From: Sipunculus nudus
Taxonomy: Eukaryota; Annelida; Sipuncula; Golfingiida; Sipunculidae
Length of the DNA stretch: 64,000 nucleotides
Assembly (NCBI GenBank): GCA_026874595.1
Contig: CM049308.1
Location: 42,082,527-42,146,526 of the forward strand
Direction: 5' to 3'
This document shows positions 1 to 12,918 of this stretch, one piece after another. The notes below the pieces were generated by a model. That model was not told the DNA's origin, searched no databases, and was given only the letters and a program-made list of their open reading frames with translations. Made by a program: the position numbers and the translations under genes. How positions within the stretch are numbered: the first letter of the stretch is position 1; every line of letters starts with the position of its first letter.

Positions 1-469
1 ATTCTTTAAAAATGCCCTTTGGCCTGAAGTAGATAAACAGATATTCCACCAATTTTGTGTAGTTATATATCATGAAAAACGTATTTACTTTGCGACTTTT
101 TTGTGTTATTTATGCTGAAATACTATGGATGGCGTCTTCCTGGCACTGCTGGACAATACATTCCTCTATGGTACACTTTCCATGTCTATGGCCGTGTTTG
201 GTGTTTGTTAGATAACAGTTAGTCACAAAGATGTCACAGTGATTGATCGCGCGTCACCTTCATTTGACTGACGTCATAAGTTTGACTGGCTTGTTTATTA
301 TCAGTTCTCAGGCAAGGAATAGGTCGTAAACGATGTAACTTGTTTTGTAATATTCTGGATTATTTGTCTCTAACAAATTCAAAGCACGGTAAGGCATCAC
401 TTTTTACACAGTTAGTCGGTGGAATAGCTCCTGCAACCTTTGGACAAGAAAGGTTTACACTGCTTCACT
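1..469. other. Unassigned AT-rich sequence
   Basis: No coding pattern, RNA gene or repeat end that I recognise. It lies just outside the 3' end of a reverse-oriented family A repeat. Confidence 0.4.
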
Positions 470-1732
470 TGTAAACAAGTGGCCCATGGGCCATGACGCT
501 CAGCTGAATTCAAGGAATGTTGAACAATGAGCAAAATGACTGCCAGAGTGCAAACAAATCATGAATTTTGTGAAAAGTCCTTAGAAATGGGTTTCAGTGG
601 GCTTTTGGACAGATGACAACTTCATTTGAAGGTCTCATAAATAGAGAAAAAATGCTTTAAAAATTGAAAAAAATACAGGTGGCGCCACCAGTTTGCAGGA
701 ACTGATGGAACACTCCATGATCAATATGCCTGAAAAGAATCATGGAGATCAATGCATTGGTTATTCAGATACTGGAGTTTAAATTTGTATCAAATTTTTA
801 ATTATTCTGAGGGGTACTTACTTTGAAGGATATGGGTTACAGAGACCTAATTTCATGTTTTCACAGAGACTTTTCATGAACCTCCCTTGATGTCAAGTAA
901 GAAGAATCTAGGTCCTGCGGTTACGATTTGTGCCCTGTTAACAAATGACTTCTTTGAAGGTCTCAAAAATAAAGAAAAAAATTCGTAAAAATTGAAAAAA
1001 AATACATATGGCGCCACAAGTTTGCAGGAACGGATGGAACATCCCATGATCAATATTCATGCAAAGAATCATGGTGATCAATGCAGTAGTTATTCAGAGA
1101 CTTGAGCTTTTGTATCAAATTTTGCATTATTCTGGGGGGTACTTCAGAGCCCCATAGCTCCAAGGATATGGGTAACAGAGACCTAATTTCAGGTTTTCAA
1201 GGAGATTTTTCATGGACCTCCCTGGATATTAAGTTTGAAGATTCCAGATCCAATGGTTATGATTTTTGCCATGTTAACAGATGACAGTTTCATTGAGGTT
1301 TGAAAAAATAAAGAGAAAAAAATTTGCAAAAAATTTGGAAAAAAATACAGGTGGCGCCACCAGCCTGCAGGAAGTGATGGATTATCCCATGATTAATATT
1401 CATGCAGAGAATCTTGGTGATCAATGCAGTGGTTATTCAGATACTTGAGCTTTTGTATCAAATTTTGCATTATTCTGGGGGATACTTTAGAGCCCCATGG
1501 CTCTGAGGTTTTGGGTAACAGAGACCTAATTTTCAGTTTCCAAGAAGACTTTTCATTGGCCTCTCTGCGTGTCAAGAAAGAAGATTCTAGGTCCAGCCGT
1601 TATGATTTGTGCCCTGTTATCTGATGACCGCATCTTTTAAGGTATCAAAAATAGAGAAAGAAAATTGTAAAAATACAGGTGGCGCCACCAGTCTGCAGAA
1701 ACCGATGAAATACCCCATGATCAATATCCATG
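470..1732 (-). repeat. Family A element, 3' part, tandem units of about 335 bp
   Basis: Read on the minus strand, this ends in TCAGCTGAGC, then the 14-bp palindrome TGGCCCATGGGCCA, then CTTGTT (474-513). The body is a tandem array: the motif GGCGCCAC recurs near 682, 1010, 1352 and 1681, a period of about 335 bp. The same units occur in forward orientation at 36150-37370 and 39225-40950, so this is a dispersed family. It carries no real protein; the short ORFs are repeat-internal. The element continues at 3661 after an insertion. I interpret it as a non-autonomous Helentron-like element. Confidence 0.75.
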
Positions 1733-3660
1733 CAGGCCTTGCCTTTTGAAAAAGGCACGGGAGTGAAAAATCACTCCCCTCATAGAGTTAAGGCGAGTGG
1801 TTCACTCGCCTGAAATTAAAGAGTTAAAATTTCCCCTCTAATTCCTGAATATATCATTATATAGTTCAGTAGGGTATAATTTACCTTTCTGTGCAGTAAC
1901 AGGTGAAGTGTTTACCCATAAGGTCAACAGATTAACTTATATTGTAATATACAACTAATAACCATAATTTAAATGTTTACAAAAAAAAATTCCATGATCA
2001 TTTACTAACAGCATAATTTGTATTTTTATGCACTAATAAGTAAATATTTTGGTTGTGATGGCATTATTACACATATATTTCAGAATACATTATTCAAAAT
2101 TAAATATTTACAAACAAATATTTATTTGAGATATTTTTGTTGAAGTTGGGCCGCATGAAATCTCATCAACTGATGAGTCCCGGGGATACTTCAGTTAATT
2201 GGCCCTTTAACATATACGAAAAGTCTTAACAAATTAAAAGATAAGAAAGAAATTATTATAAGAAGAGGAGAAGATAATAAAGTGTTGAAATATAGGTATA
2301 TCAAATGGTATATGAATCGACATGTATGGCCTCTGTGCTAAATCTTGATTATTTAGTAGGTTTGACGGAAAAACACGTGCCAATGTCGATCTGTTCATTC
2401 TTCTTCTTGGTTCAATAAAAAGTCGATGATACAGTCAATAAAATACAAAATATGTATATATATTTTAAAAAATCTGTACGAATATATTGCATCTAGTACC
2501 TGAACACTTCTAAAAATCAACTGTTTCCCCGTTTGTTAATCTAAATAAAGATATCAGATAGCCGCGTCTAAGTGTACAATTTTTCGTGGTGCCATGTGTC
2601 AGTTGACCATCGCTAAAAACGCGTATTATCAGTTCATATATTGTTCGACAAATGTCAACTGCAGAAACTACCAAGCTTCATTTCAGAAAACAATAATTAT
2701 AAATAGACCTAACTTGCGCTTTAAGCGGGTTTGACATGTTTTGCAACTTGCTCTTCAGCGGTGGGAATTCATGTCACATACTGACATAGGGCCTAACTGC
2801 AGAAAGCGTCGGTTGCGTGAACATACAACAGGTCACAGAAGTCCCGGGACGACTAAGGCTTGCACATGCGAATATTGACATGAGGGAATTCCTATTCAAA
2901 TTAATTTAAGGCATGTGACAAATGTATCCAATAGCGCCCGAATATTATAAAGAACATAAGACATGCGCAGAAAACAACTGAGTAGGCCTAATGACGATCT
3001 CTGTCTAGACCAGACGCAGTCATGGATTCCGCAGTTGTGGCAGCGTGTAAGATTATTTGCACAACAAATACAAGAAATTAACCAAATTCACTTTAAGTTG
3101 TCACGTTTTCATATGTCATAACAGTTTTGGACTGAAGAGAAACTGTGACGGTCGGAAGTGACAGTTCCGGTTAAAATCGTTCTTCTGTTAACAGATATTC
3201 CATTGTAATTGAAGCCGGACTTGCGGTCATTGTATATAATTTTTAATTATAATTTTGACTCGCGTGTTTCTTCATTGAATATCACAAAAATTTAAACAAA
3301 TTCATACAGATTTCAAGGCACCAGGCGGCATTTCGTCAAGTTGAAGTCGATACCCTCTCAGCTGGTCAGGCGGTTCCATCAAGCAAACAAATCGTCCAGC
3401 TAACAAAATGTCTTGCATCAAAATACCGGGACTCCCGGGAGGTTGTTCAATACGTGTAACGGCACTGCTTGGCTGCAACCGTCTTCTAATTCAAGTACCC
3501 GTACCTGCCCAACTCTGGACTTCGAGCCAATCGTTTGAGATCCAAAAAAAAATTTGGAAGGCTCTGAATACCAGGAGAGCGATTATTAGCTCTCCTAAAG
3601 TCTGTTTTAGGCGAGCGATGGCGCGCGGGAGCGATCGCTCGCCTCAAAAGGCAAGGCCTG
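1733..3660. mobile_element. hAT-like non-autonomous element with 17-bp TIRs and hairpin ends
   Basis: The left end CAGGCCTTGCCTTTTGA (1733-1749) is perfectly repeated in inverted form at 3644-3660. The flanking family A repeat is interrupted exactly here: TCCATG precedes the left end (1727-1732) and TCCATGCA follows the right end, a 6-8 bp target duplication (the CA is ambiguous). Inside each end are perfect hairpins: 1759-1778 (GGGAGTGA stem), 1792-1810 (GGCGAGTG stem), 3574-3595 (GGAGAGC stem) and 3609-3644 (AGGCGAGCG stem). The CAGG terminus and short duplication suggest the hAT superfamily. No transposase ORF is visible, so it is non-autonomous; a 100-codon ORF at 3408 is unrecognised. 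Confidence 0.7.
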
Positions 3661-3881
3661 TCCATGCAAAGAATCATGGTGATCAATACTTTAGTTGTTC
3701 AGATATTTGAGTTTTTGTATCAAATTTTCATTATTCTGGGGGTTACTTCCAGGTCCAGTGGTTACGATTTGTGCCTGGTTAACGGACAGACAGACGGACA
3801 GACAGACAGACAGACAGACGGACGACGGACAAAGAGTGATCGCTATAGCTCAGATGACTTTCAGTCAGCTGAGCTAAAAAA
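3661..3881 (-). repeat. Family A element, 5' end, reverse orientation
   Basis: This resumes the repeat interrupted at 1733. On the minus strand it ends with a T run followed by AGCTCAGCTGAC, a 5-base loop and GTCATCTGAGCT (about 3847-3876), the 5' hairpin of family A. A short GACA/GACG tandem lies at 3783-3827, matching the GTCC-rich tract next to the 5' hairpin in other copies. Confidence 0.75.
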
Positions 3882-4849
3882 ATTATCCCAGAAAACCATG
3901 CAGACACAGGCACTGGGATGGACTATAGACTAGTCTCCTGTGCCATTAAATCTTTGATAAATATAATAAAGTTGATACAAAACATTTTTGAACAGGAAGA
4001 TAATGAAAAGTCATGACTTGTTCATGACTACTGACAATTTTCTTTAAATCATGTTTTTTTAGTACTGATTTTTCAAATCTAAAAAATCTTGACTTTTTAA
4101 GGACGTACAAACCCTGTTTCAATACAAAAAACAGAAAATCTTAATTTAATGACGAACCTATAGTCCGTTCCACCAACCGTGAAACACTGTTTTTTCGCGA
4201 TCATTTTTAAAAGAATTGAGAACGAACAAAGATTTTTGGTACAGAGATAATTGAGAACGCGACCTAATTTTCTGACAGAAAAATGCCACATACCCCAGAT
4301 GAATAGCCTGTAATGAACAAATATCAAAATCCAGGAGAAACTTGCGGGCTGTTTACGACATTTTGTGCATGGTCAACTGACAAGATTCTGCCTCGCACGC
4401 GCGTGACGTCATAAGCGGTGTTCTTTTTTGCAGGAGATAGAATCCTGCTGTTTAGCGATGTGAGGTGGTCAAACAATAATAGCAGCTAGCACGTTACTAT
4501 CATTAATAAATGTATGGAGCCCCTGTTATATCATATGATTGTACATGGACGATGAATGGCACCCCTGCTCTCTCCCTTCGATACGCTGTTTAAGAGTCAC
4601 AGGAGATTCTTTTAAGTTTGAAAAAACCTGATACATTTACATCAACAATAACTGCAACATCTCGGCTTAAAAGGTATCAGTATCCATGCATCACAAAACA
4701 ACCATGTATCACCTGAATGTGCTTATAACAGTGACACCATTCAAGCGTTATTTCCACCACCACCACTCATAATTTATATATCGATGCAAAATTACTATTC
4801 TTATGAAATTATCAGTGATTACAAGCAGTGTTTAACATTCACAATATAG
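3882..4849. other. Unassigned
   Basis: AT-rich sequence without a recognisable gene or repeat end. A short stretch near 4395-4415 is CpG-rich and contains TGACGTCA, a CRE-like octamer, but there is no gene beside it that I can identify. Confidence 0.35.
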
Positions 4850-5532
4850 GTGTGCCCTATAAATTTTTTCCAGGCACGTCCCAACTCACCATCACCTTTT
4901 ACAATGTATCACTGGCGGCTCTCTGAGCAGAGTTCACACAGTCCATTCAATCCAATGTCAATTTCAAGCTCCGCAGGGGTTAAAATTGTTAATTTTAGTG
5001 AGTTCTTGTTTTCTTTAATCATAAATAAACAATTGCTCAGTGACAGTCATTTGAATACATTACCCATTCCTGGCCAAGTTAACATAAATGCCTCTGTCAC
5101 AAGCACAATATTTGATTAGCCTTGCATTGGTTTGTTTTGTATGATTTCCATGGAAAAGGAAATTATGGTGTTGCTAAAGGCCTGCTCTGAATTTATTGGT
5201 AATATCAGAAACATATTCATTATCACTTCCTTTTTTAAATGTGACATTTTATTTCTGCCTTAATTTAGGCATAACCTACGACCAGAATAAACATTATAAT
5301 TAATGTCTTGCGTGATTCCAACCTTGAAATGGGATTGTCTGTATCGCCCTGCAAGTACGCCTGGAACGGTCAGAAGTTAGGAGAATATTCCGACCAGTTC
5401 ATTATAAGTGGGGGGTGCCAAGAAGCCAGTATACGGGCAAGGCTACTGAAAATGACCCCAGGCCCTTATAAACTGTCCTCAACCTTTAATTCCAACAGTA
5501 TTCAATCCAGCTGGAAAAATCCTACACAATGA
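4850..5532 (+). other. Possible unrecognised exons
   Basis: Two plus-strand stretches look more protein-like than their surroundings. At 4872-4980 a frame follows a pyrimidine-rich tract ending in CCAG. At 5308-5532 a 74-codon frame ends in TGA and includes the string TPGPYKLSS. Base composition is less AT-rich than the flanks. I do not recognise a family, the splice junction between the two is not convincing, and chance ORFs cannot be excluded. Confidence 0.2.
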
Positions 5533-7635
5533 TATGTAATTTTTGTATGTGGAAAAATTATTTGTTCATCTGCTAAGGCAAAGAATTATAAGGAAAAGAG
5601 TGATTGTACCTATTACTGGATGTCCCAATTTGAGGGTATAATGTTTCCATGTGATCTACAGGTACATATTTAATTTTACTGATCATTTATTTCTAGATAT
5701 AATAATTAAGATACTCATCACAGTATTTTACGGAATCAGTAATTTAGTAAAATTTACACACCTTACCGCCTGCATATTATATGAAACAATGTCCGAAAAT
5801 TAACATTTTTTACGATATCCAATGTTTTCTTGTGAATTTTGAAATTCTGAAACAAAACATGGTTTCAGCTAGCTAAATTAGTGTGCAAAATGAAATTTTA
5901 AACAAAAACCAAATCTGGAGTGGCTTAACATTGAGCCTTTACTACAGACTGGCTTTTGCATATATTTTATGATACTGTTTTTTGACCTGGGTAGACATGA
6001 GAGTTTAAGTCTAAAAATATTATCAAATATATGTCATGTGTTGTATGGATCCACTTCCACTCTGGTCACTGGCTGGGGCCATTTTAAGTGGCCTGGCCCA
6101 TATATATATATAGGTTTCACGGAGTCATGAATACGTAGATTCACAAAGAAATTTTCGCAATCTTTTGTGTAAAGGTGACAAGTAAAGTTGCATTTTTTTT
6201 ACAAATTTGAACAGATTCACACCAGCTGTGGATATAAAACTTGATACATCCGCCGCATATCTATATATGTATGCAGTTGAACTATGAAACTATGAAGTGG
6301 TTATAATAAAGCCCGGCATCCTCATTCTGTATAAACGAACAAAACGTGTTTCATCATATCCTGTTCATCAAGCTTTACTGGGAGGAAAATTAGTAACATT
6401 TCCATAAAACAATGGGTGAAGATGCGTCAACCCAATTTTATACATGGTCACAATAACAGGAAAAGTATTGGCGACGTATTTAAACAAATGATCGAACCTC
6501 ATAGGACAATGTTTCAGCTTCGCTAGAACAGTCCAATATTTGAAAAGGGGTTTGACACATTGATATATTATAAATGTACCTGTTCTTTTGAATTTTGTTG
6601 ACAAACAAATGGAGTATTTATGATAAAATCACAATTCATTTCGTGAATTCAATACCATGACTATTAAACGGACGGTAGCTTTTCATTTTCTTAATTTGCA
6701 ATCCTTGCTTTGTTACCCACAGTTTGTGCTGCCATGGAGCCATGATGCCTACATCGCCTCCCATGACAGGGTACTGCCCGCGTGTATTACAAGTTGACAA
6801 AATATATTAGCTCCTCTCAGAACAGGATTCCCGGAAGTGCAAAACACTGGTTTAAAGAGGATTTACCTCAGGCTCTGGTAACAATGATGAATAATGTTCT
6901 TCAGACACACAGGATGCGTGGATAAAAATAAGCAATATAAATTGCGTCAGTTTTGGATAATTATGCCTTTTATGTCAGGTGTATATAATGACAAGTTGGA
7001 CCACAGGCTACATGAATGAAACTGCCTGCCTGGCCATGTCCAGGGTTCTGTGTACTATGTTAAAAGACGGGCAGTATACAGTCTATATACTTATATATCT
7101 TTTAAGATATCGGAGCCTAGCTGGGTCTACTGAACACGGTGACTGAGACCTGCTGACCTCTTCATAACGTTTATTCAGGAAATTCCACGCGACGACTGTG
7201 ATGTCACGGTTACGTCATTCCATTATGACGGCATCACATTCAACGCCGTTCAGTTTGGCCAAGTTAGCTATGCACTTCTTACATAAAGTAAACAACACCT
7301 CAGCGTCGTGATGTAAGTTGTTTTTAATAATTATCACTGACTTCATATAAAATTAGGTCGTTTTCTAGGCATTCACCATATCACTATTAGCCTAAGAACA
7401 CAGATTATATATCAAGGTAGAGAAGAAAACGTGAAAAAACAGTATTTCATGGTTGGTGGAACGGACTAAAATGTGTAACTATGTGTCCCTAATGCCCCTA
7501 TAGAACTTAGAAGTGCATTAAAGAGGATTTTGTAAAACAAAAGCAATAAATAGACTTACCTTTTTACTCTAAAGAATGAACACCAAATATTTGCCACCTA
7601 ACTGCCATAATACGTAGAATATAAAGCCTATATCA
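5533..7635. other. Unassigned, with one short coding-like stretch
   Basis: Mostly AT-rich sequence. At 6721-6796 a pyrimidine-rich tract ending in CACAG is followed by a 24-codon frame (FVLPWSHDAYIASHD at its start) ending in TGA. This could be a terminal exon of an unknown gene or chance. Otherwise nothing is recognised. Confidence 0.25.
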
Positions 7636-7710
7636 TTGGCGCGAGTGGAAATAAGCATCCCTATTTCCACTCAAGGGGAGTGGAAATAAGGCCTGCCTAA
7701 AATAGGCTAA
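7636..7710. repeat. Fragment of a hairpin-ended repeat (same family as 38126-39224)
   Basis: Alternating AGTGGAAATAAG and CTATTTCCACTC form hairpins, followed by AAGGCCTGCCT. The same motifs occur at both ends of the element at 38126-39224, so this is a solo end of that family. Confidence 0.5.
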
Positions 7711-10125
7711 ATAATAAACTACTGAAGGCAGTAAAGCCCATTTCGATTGCAACGGATTGGGTCCGTTGCTTTAGTCGATGAAGCGGGAATTAAGTGGGAA
7801 CGTAATATGACCTGTTATTTAATAAGAGAAAGACTCATTTTCTCAAACTTCCAAACTGCAAAAAGAGTTTGTCTTTATTATAAGTTACATTACAGATCTA
7901 AGGCTTAGGCCGAGTTAGGGAGTAAGGCTTAAGTTAAAGTTAAACTACTGAAGTTCAAGTACTTCATGAGAAATCAACTGTTTGGGAGTTTTTCTGCGGC
8001 CAAGGATTACACCTTTCGATAAAACTCGGATAACCTTTTACTTAATTCCAACCTAAAAAGAGTAATCTGCGTGTAAAACAAAGGGAAATCTATAACCATG
8101 CCTTAGTGCCTTACCTTTTTTTCCCGCTGCTTGCTTTCTCGCTTCAGGTGCCATATTACTTCAGATTGCCACGTGATATTTTTTTTCACTGACGTCATTC
8201 GTTGATGGGTACCTGCACAAAAAAAAAAACCAAAAAAAAATACAGAATTCCCTAGCACGTTTCGTTCACCGTATGGTCAGTCTTTTTTCCTGATGGTACA
8301 AGGACAATTTAGATAGATGACTACAGAAACCAAGTGACATGTAAATGGGGAAAACGTGTCTGATAGCAACTTTTCAATTTTTGATAAAAAAAAAAAACTT
8401 CACGTATTTTTACACAATTTTGCATAATCCTCCAGTTTGGTCCCATGCATGTGGCTCCTGAGTCTCACTGAGGCTGAGCAAGTGTTTTAACGATAAAAGA
8501 TAGAGATAAACCGGTCTTCAAAAATAAATTTCACCTCCAGTGAATTCGCAAATTAACTGGAATTGTTTATGTCGATAATCCGTCAATGCCGTCTTTCCAT
8601 AATAGCTGCATATATATAGACCTACCTAAATGGGTTCATATAGGTCATCGGATTACTCGGCAAAGCAGTTTGTCCATTAAAAAATATATGGTGCTAATGG
8701 TTGACAACGGTCCTGGGATATTTGATAGCAGACATTTAATTAAGCTCTATATGTGGAAAATAATTAAATCAGCAACATTTGGAATTAAGGAAATTTAAAG
8801 TTCATTGAAGCTGCCATTTGAAAATAGTTTATGTCAGGCTAGTTCATTTTCTCTTGATTTAGGGAAGAGGTTGAACGTTTAAAAGTTAAAGTTTTAATAT
8901 TTACTTCCTTATTTGCATACTGAGAGAAAATTATTTCAGTCAAATCTGCTTTTTCCGCATTCTCTGTATGATGTACATATCTACAAAATTAAATGATGAG
9001 ACCTGCAATTTATGTTTTATTCGGCAACAGTAAATGGACGAGGGTAGCAAATGGCAGACTAACAATAAAAAGAGTAAATGTGTAAAAGAAATTAGAATTT
9101 GTATATGGGCTCTAACACTCATATTCAAGAGCAATATTCTTCAAGAACAATAAGCAAGTCCAAATGTATAAGCCATAACATCCTACAATTCACATTCATA
9201 AACAATACATCCTTCCATTCAAAATGTTTCTTCTCGAATCAGACTCAAGCCTCTATATGTATATTCTTAATTCATAATTCAGAGAACAAATGGGACAGTG
9301 GCCGAGTTTTGGTTTTCCACGGGGCATCTGTCAGGATCTGTCGGCGATTGAAGAATCTTCTAGATATAACAGATATTACAGTGAGATACGTGCCCTGTTA
9401 ACGGGAAGCCAGCCTGAATGAGAGACTAACGACAAAGGCTTTCAATCAGCTTTTATGAACTTTTCTTTATTTCTCCTTGAGAACCAATCACCTTCATGCT
9501 GTCCCCTCACATTATTCTTCTGTTTATTTCATGAATGGTGAAAGTTTCATGCTCGCAGTTCTGTCAAACAAACGAGCATTTTCATTCTGCAAATTCTGGA
9601 GGAAACTGGCTTAAACCGATTAATGGCAAATTAAAAACTAAATATTTCGTGCATGGGAACTTGTTCTTATAAGGTACATTTTACTTTGTATCATTGTATC
9701 TTTTAACACTTTTACTCATGTGGCGGTTGTTGCGGATCCGTTGTCACAAATGCGTCATCCTTGGGACAAGAGAGTTTTCATCTGTTCTGTGTACTCCCGC
9801 CTGATATTTGTTTATTTGACGCCAAATAAATGGTTCCATGTTTAATAACCTCCTTGCTGAGCATGCAGAGGAAATGTTGTTGTATGTGTCCCTTTTCTCT
9901 GACAGTTTAAAAAAATGGAAAGTATCAACATTAATATTCTTGAAAGGTGCATAGTTTCAATCTTCTGCCTACATTGACAAGCAAAGCTGGTGTACCTTGA
10001 TTCAGCAGTGTTTTTATATTCATCTATTCAATAATAGTTTCCTATGATCACATATTTCTATAACGGCATTCTTTTAAATTTTGCATGTCTTCCATATCTA
10101 AACCTACTCAAAAGCGGATCTTAGG
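7711..10125. other. Unassigned
   Basis: AT-rich, with A runs near 8220-8240 and 8385-8397. Short ORFs in both strands have no recognisable features. No repeat termini identified. Confidence 0.35.
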
Positions 10126-10328
10126 CAGGGGTCACGGGCGTTCGGACCCAACCCCCCTTTACAGCAGCCACAACCTTTTTTTAAAGGTTTCAGACCAGGT
10201 TTTGCAGCCTAGACCCCCCCCCCCCCCTTTTTTTTTTTCCTGACCCGGAGACCTTTTTAAGGATCAGTCATTATGTCCACCTGCTTGGGTTAAACCCCTG
10301 TTTTTCCTAAATTCTGGTTCCGCCCCTG
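10126..10328. mobile_element. Short MITE-like element, CAGGGG ends
   Basis: It starts CAGGGG and ends GCCCCTG, with a C tract (about 10205-10226) and T run inside. On the minus strand the right end reads CAGGGGCGGAACCAGAATT, the style of hAT-type MITE termini. Beyond the first 6-7 bases the two ends diverge and no target duplication is evident. Confidence 0.35.
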
Positions 10329-10521
10329 CTACTTTTGCAGATTTTAGCTGAACAGCTAAATGGCCATATTTAAATTGCTATATTTAAATGGCCATAATTT
10401 CATAACTAACTGACATAGAAACAGATTTAAGTTTTCATTTCCAACTAATATTAGGAAGAACCCCTGAATATTACACATTATCGTAAAGGCTCTAAAGTAT
10501 CAAATAATCTACGTGTGTACA

Positions 10522-10796
10522 CAGGCGCTTGAATTGCTATTAGTGTAGATTTCGGTTAAATTTGTTACTTTTCTGGGTCATTTACTTATACATTTTACAT
10601 ATACTTTTACATATACTAATACTTATCTGACATTTTCCTAGCGTATTTCAAATTATATACGGTCCATCTCTTTATTATTTACTTAAATTAATATTTGAGA
10701 TAAAGAGATGGACCATATAGTAATAGTTATAAGGAAATGACCCAGAAAAGTAACAAATTCAACCGAAATCTACACTAAAAGCAATACAAGCGCCTG
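10522..10796. mobile_element. Fold-back MITE, about 275 bp
   Basis: A long inverted repeat: the left arm starts CAGGCGCTTG and runs about 70 bp to TTCTGGGTCATTT. The right arm (about 10730-10796) is its complement with few mismatches, ending CAAGCGCCTG. An inner pair, GGTCCATCTCTTTAT and its complement, extends the fold. TGTGTACA flanks both sides (10514-10521; 10800-10807, offset by three bases), compatible with an 8-bp hAT-type target duplication. No coding capacity. Confidence 0.7.
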
Positions 10797-12174
10797 TGGT
10801 GTGTACATGTCATCGGCTGTATTAGTAAGAATGACGGTGATATAAGGCCTATTACTGACTGCAGCGGAGGTTTATAAATAAATACAATATGATTCCATCC
10901 TACCGTTTTAATTCGTTTGCTGGCGTAATGAAAGATATGTCAATGGATGTTTCTTCAGCGTCACGGGTATTTCCGTGTATGCTAGAATTGTAGCGCGCAA
11001 TATAAACGTATTTGAGCATTACCAAGTGCTTGTGGCCTTAGAAAGAAAATGCTTACAATGGCGGGATAAACACGTCATAGCCCATGTACAGATATGAAAA
11101 ATACGAGGCTTAGCCGGAATAAAGTGGCAGTGCAATGGCCTGGGCACTTATTTTGGTTAGCGATCATGTGTAATTTCCATATCACTGCTACATTTGTTAA
11201 AAGGGACCTATAACCACGTTCAAAACATGCTGAATTAACACGAGAAACAGCGTCTTCTCCTTAAAATAAAATGATACCTGTCAAAATAATGTACTGGCGC
11301 CGTTTGCTTACTCCTGTACACGAGTGTTAAAATAGTGGACCCGAGCGCGATCACTGGTGCCAACATAAACATGGCGTGAACGCCACCAGCGTTTTCTGTT
11401 TTCTTTTCAGGTTTAGAACCGGTTTTTCACAACCGTGTACGTTCATATTTCGACTACTCCTTCTTTGGGATCTTTCGCGCATAGGAAAATAGAACCTTTT
11501 TATGGTAAATGAACACACATGAACAATGTTTACGCAGAACCACGTTAAAGTGTTAAGCAGCTGAAGGGGAGGTACTGAGTACAAAAACTGGGATTGTTTT
11601 GCTGGGAAACATTTGTATAAAGGAAAACTTAACTGAAAGTGTGAAAGAATATATCTTGATTATGTCCTTTTAATCCATGAGAACACGTAATTGCGGATTC
11701 ACTAATTGAATTGAATGACCCTCGACCCGTGGAACGTTTAATTCCGTGCATCAGTTATGCATTAATTAGGAAATATACATGTATATATAATTTCAGAAAA
11801 AAAAACTAAAAAAAGCAATTAGACGCCGGTGTAATCATCGCAAGGTGCAAGGCTTCGGCAGATTCTTTTTACAGAACACGTTTAAGGAAGTGGCATCATT
11901 TTTTAAATTTTTTTTATTATTCGTGATACCAGCAGTAACACAATATACAGTATCAGGACAAGGGTTCTAGAAATGCGGATCGCGGGAGTTTCTCTCACTT
12001 TATGCTGTGTATTATGTCCGGAATCACTTTCAGGAAATGCCAGAAAACGAGATTAGCCCAGCGTTCCTTTTCGTTGACGGAAAATGTAGGATTAACCCAC
12101 AGACTCACACCTACCTGCAAACGCAACTGTGAAATCTTTTAAAGGCTACATCGACAGTTATCAAAGGCTATATC
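10797..12174. other. Unassigned
   Basis: AT-rich with short CpG-containing patches (10920-11120, 11330-11480). No gene or repeat end recognised. Confidence 0.35.
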
Positions 12175-12918
12175 CAGTGGCGCCCCCCCCCCCCCGACCC
12201 CACATCTCTCATTTATCTATTTCTTTTCCAATTTATTCGTAGGTAATTTTCATTTTTTTTTTTCAAATTTCTTTTTTATTCCCCAGCAATAAGTTTATTA
12301 AATTATGCACAGTTGAGAACTTTAACGAACGGCTTTGTGATTTACCTTCTAATATTTCTTTAACGAGGGAAGGAGTCTTACATTATTAAACTCTGCTGGG
12401 TCATAACACCGAGCCCCCCCCCCCCCCCCCCCCCCACAATCGCATTTGCCTGTGATTAAGGCATAGTCTGGACAATGTCTCGAACTCACGACCAGGGCTC
12501 TGCTGGGTATACGGCACGCTGTATAGACCACAGAAGCCGCTAAAATGTTTGACAGACGACTTGAACATTTTTACAATAATTTTACCACGAGAATTACTTT
12601 GAAAATATGATAACTTGCAAATGATAAACATAGATCCGCATTTTCACCATTGACGTCAACATGTTACTTTCCAGTTGAAGGTGCCCATTCACCTACCTTT
12701 TGAAAAAGAATTAATGTGATTTCTGGCCTTCTCTGTCTATATATAAATGATCTAAGGGTAATTTTGGATGTGAAAAGTTCTTATAAAGCCTTCGTAAAGG
12801 ATGTATGAACTTGTTTATCAACAACATGTTTGTAAACATAGCAATGTTTACAAATGGGGAAAACATGTATAACCTAAGGTTCCTAACCCCCTGTTCTTGA
12901 ATTCTGGATCCGCCACTG
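12175..12918. mobile_element. Possible hAT-type element with CAGTGGCG ends, containing a SINE
   Basis: The left end CAGTGGCG (12175) is inverted at the right end CGCCACTG (12918). The right end read backwards, CAGTGGCGGATCCAGAATT, resembles hAT MITE termini. The sequence ACATCGACAGTTAT flanks on both sides (12148 and 12919), so flanking sequence is duplicated, although not as a simple 8-bp target duplication. Poly-C runs lie at 12182-12195 and 12414-12435. Confidence 0.4.
12436..12541 (-). repeat. tRNA-derived SINE head
   Basis: On the minus strand, GTGGTCTATACAGCGTG resembles a pol III A box and GAGTTCGAGAC a B box, about 40 bases apart. There is no complete tRNA fold. A poly-C/G run follows. 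Confidence 0.4.

Noticed and set aside
3019-3048. ATG GATTCC... followed by a strong donor, as a gene start
   Set aside because: It lies inside the hAT-like element; no downstream exon could be linked.
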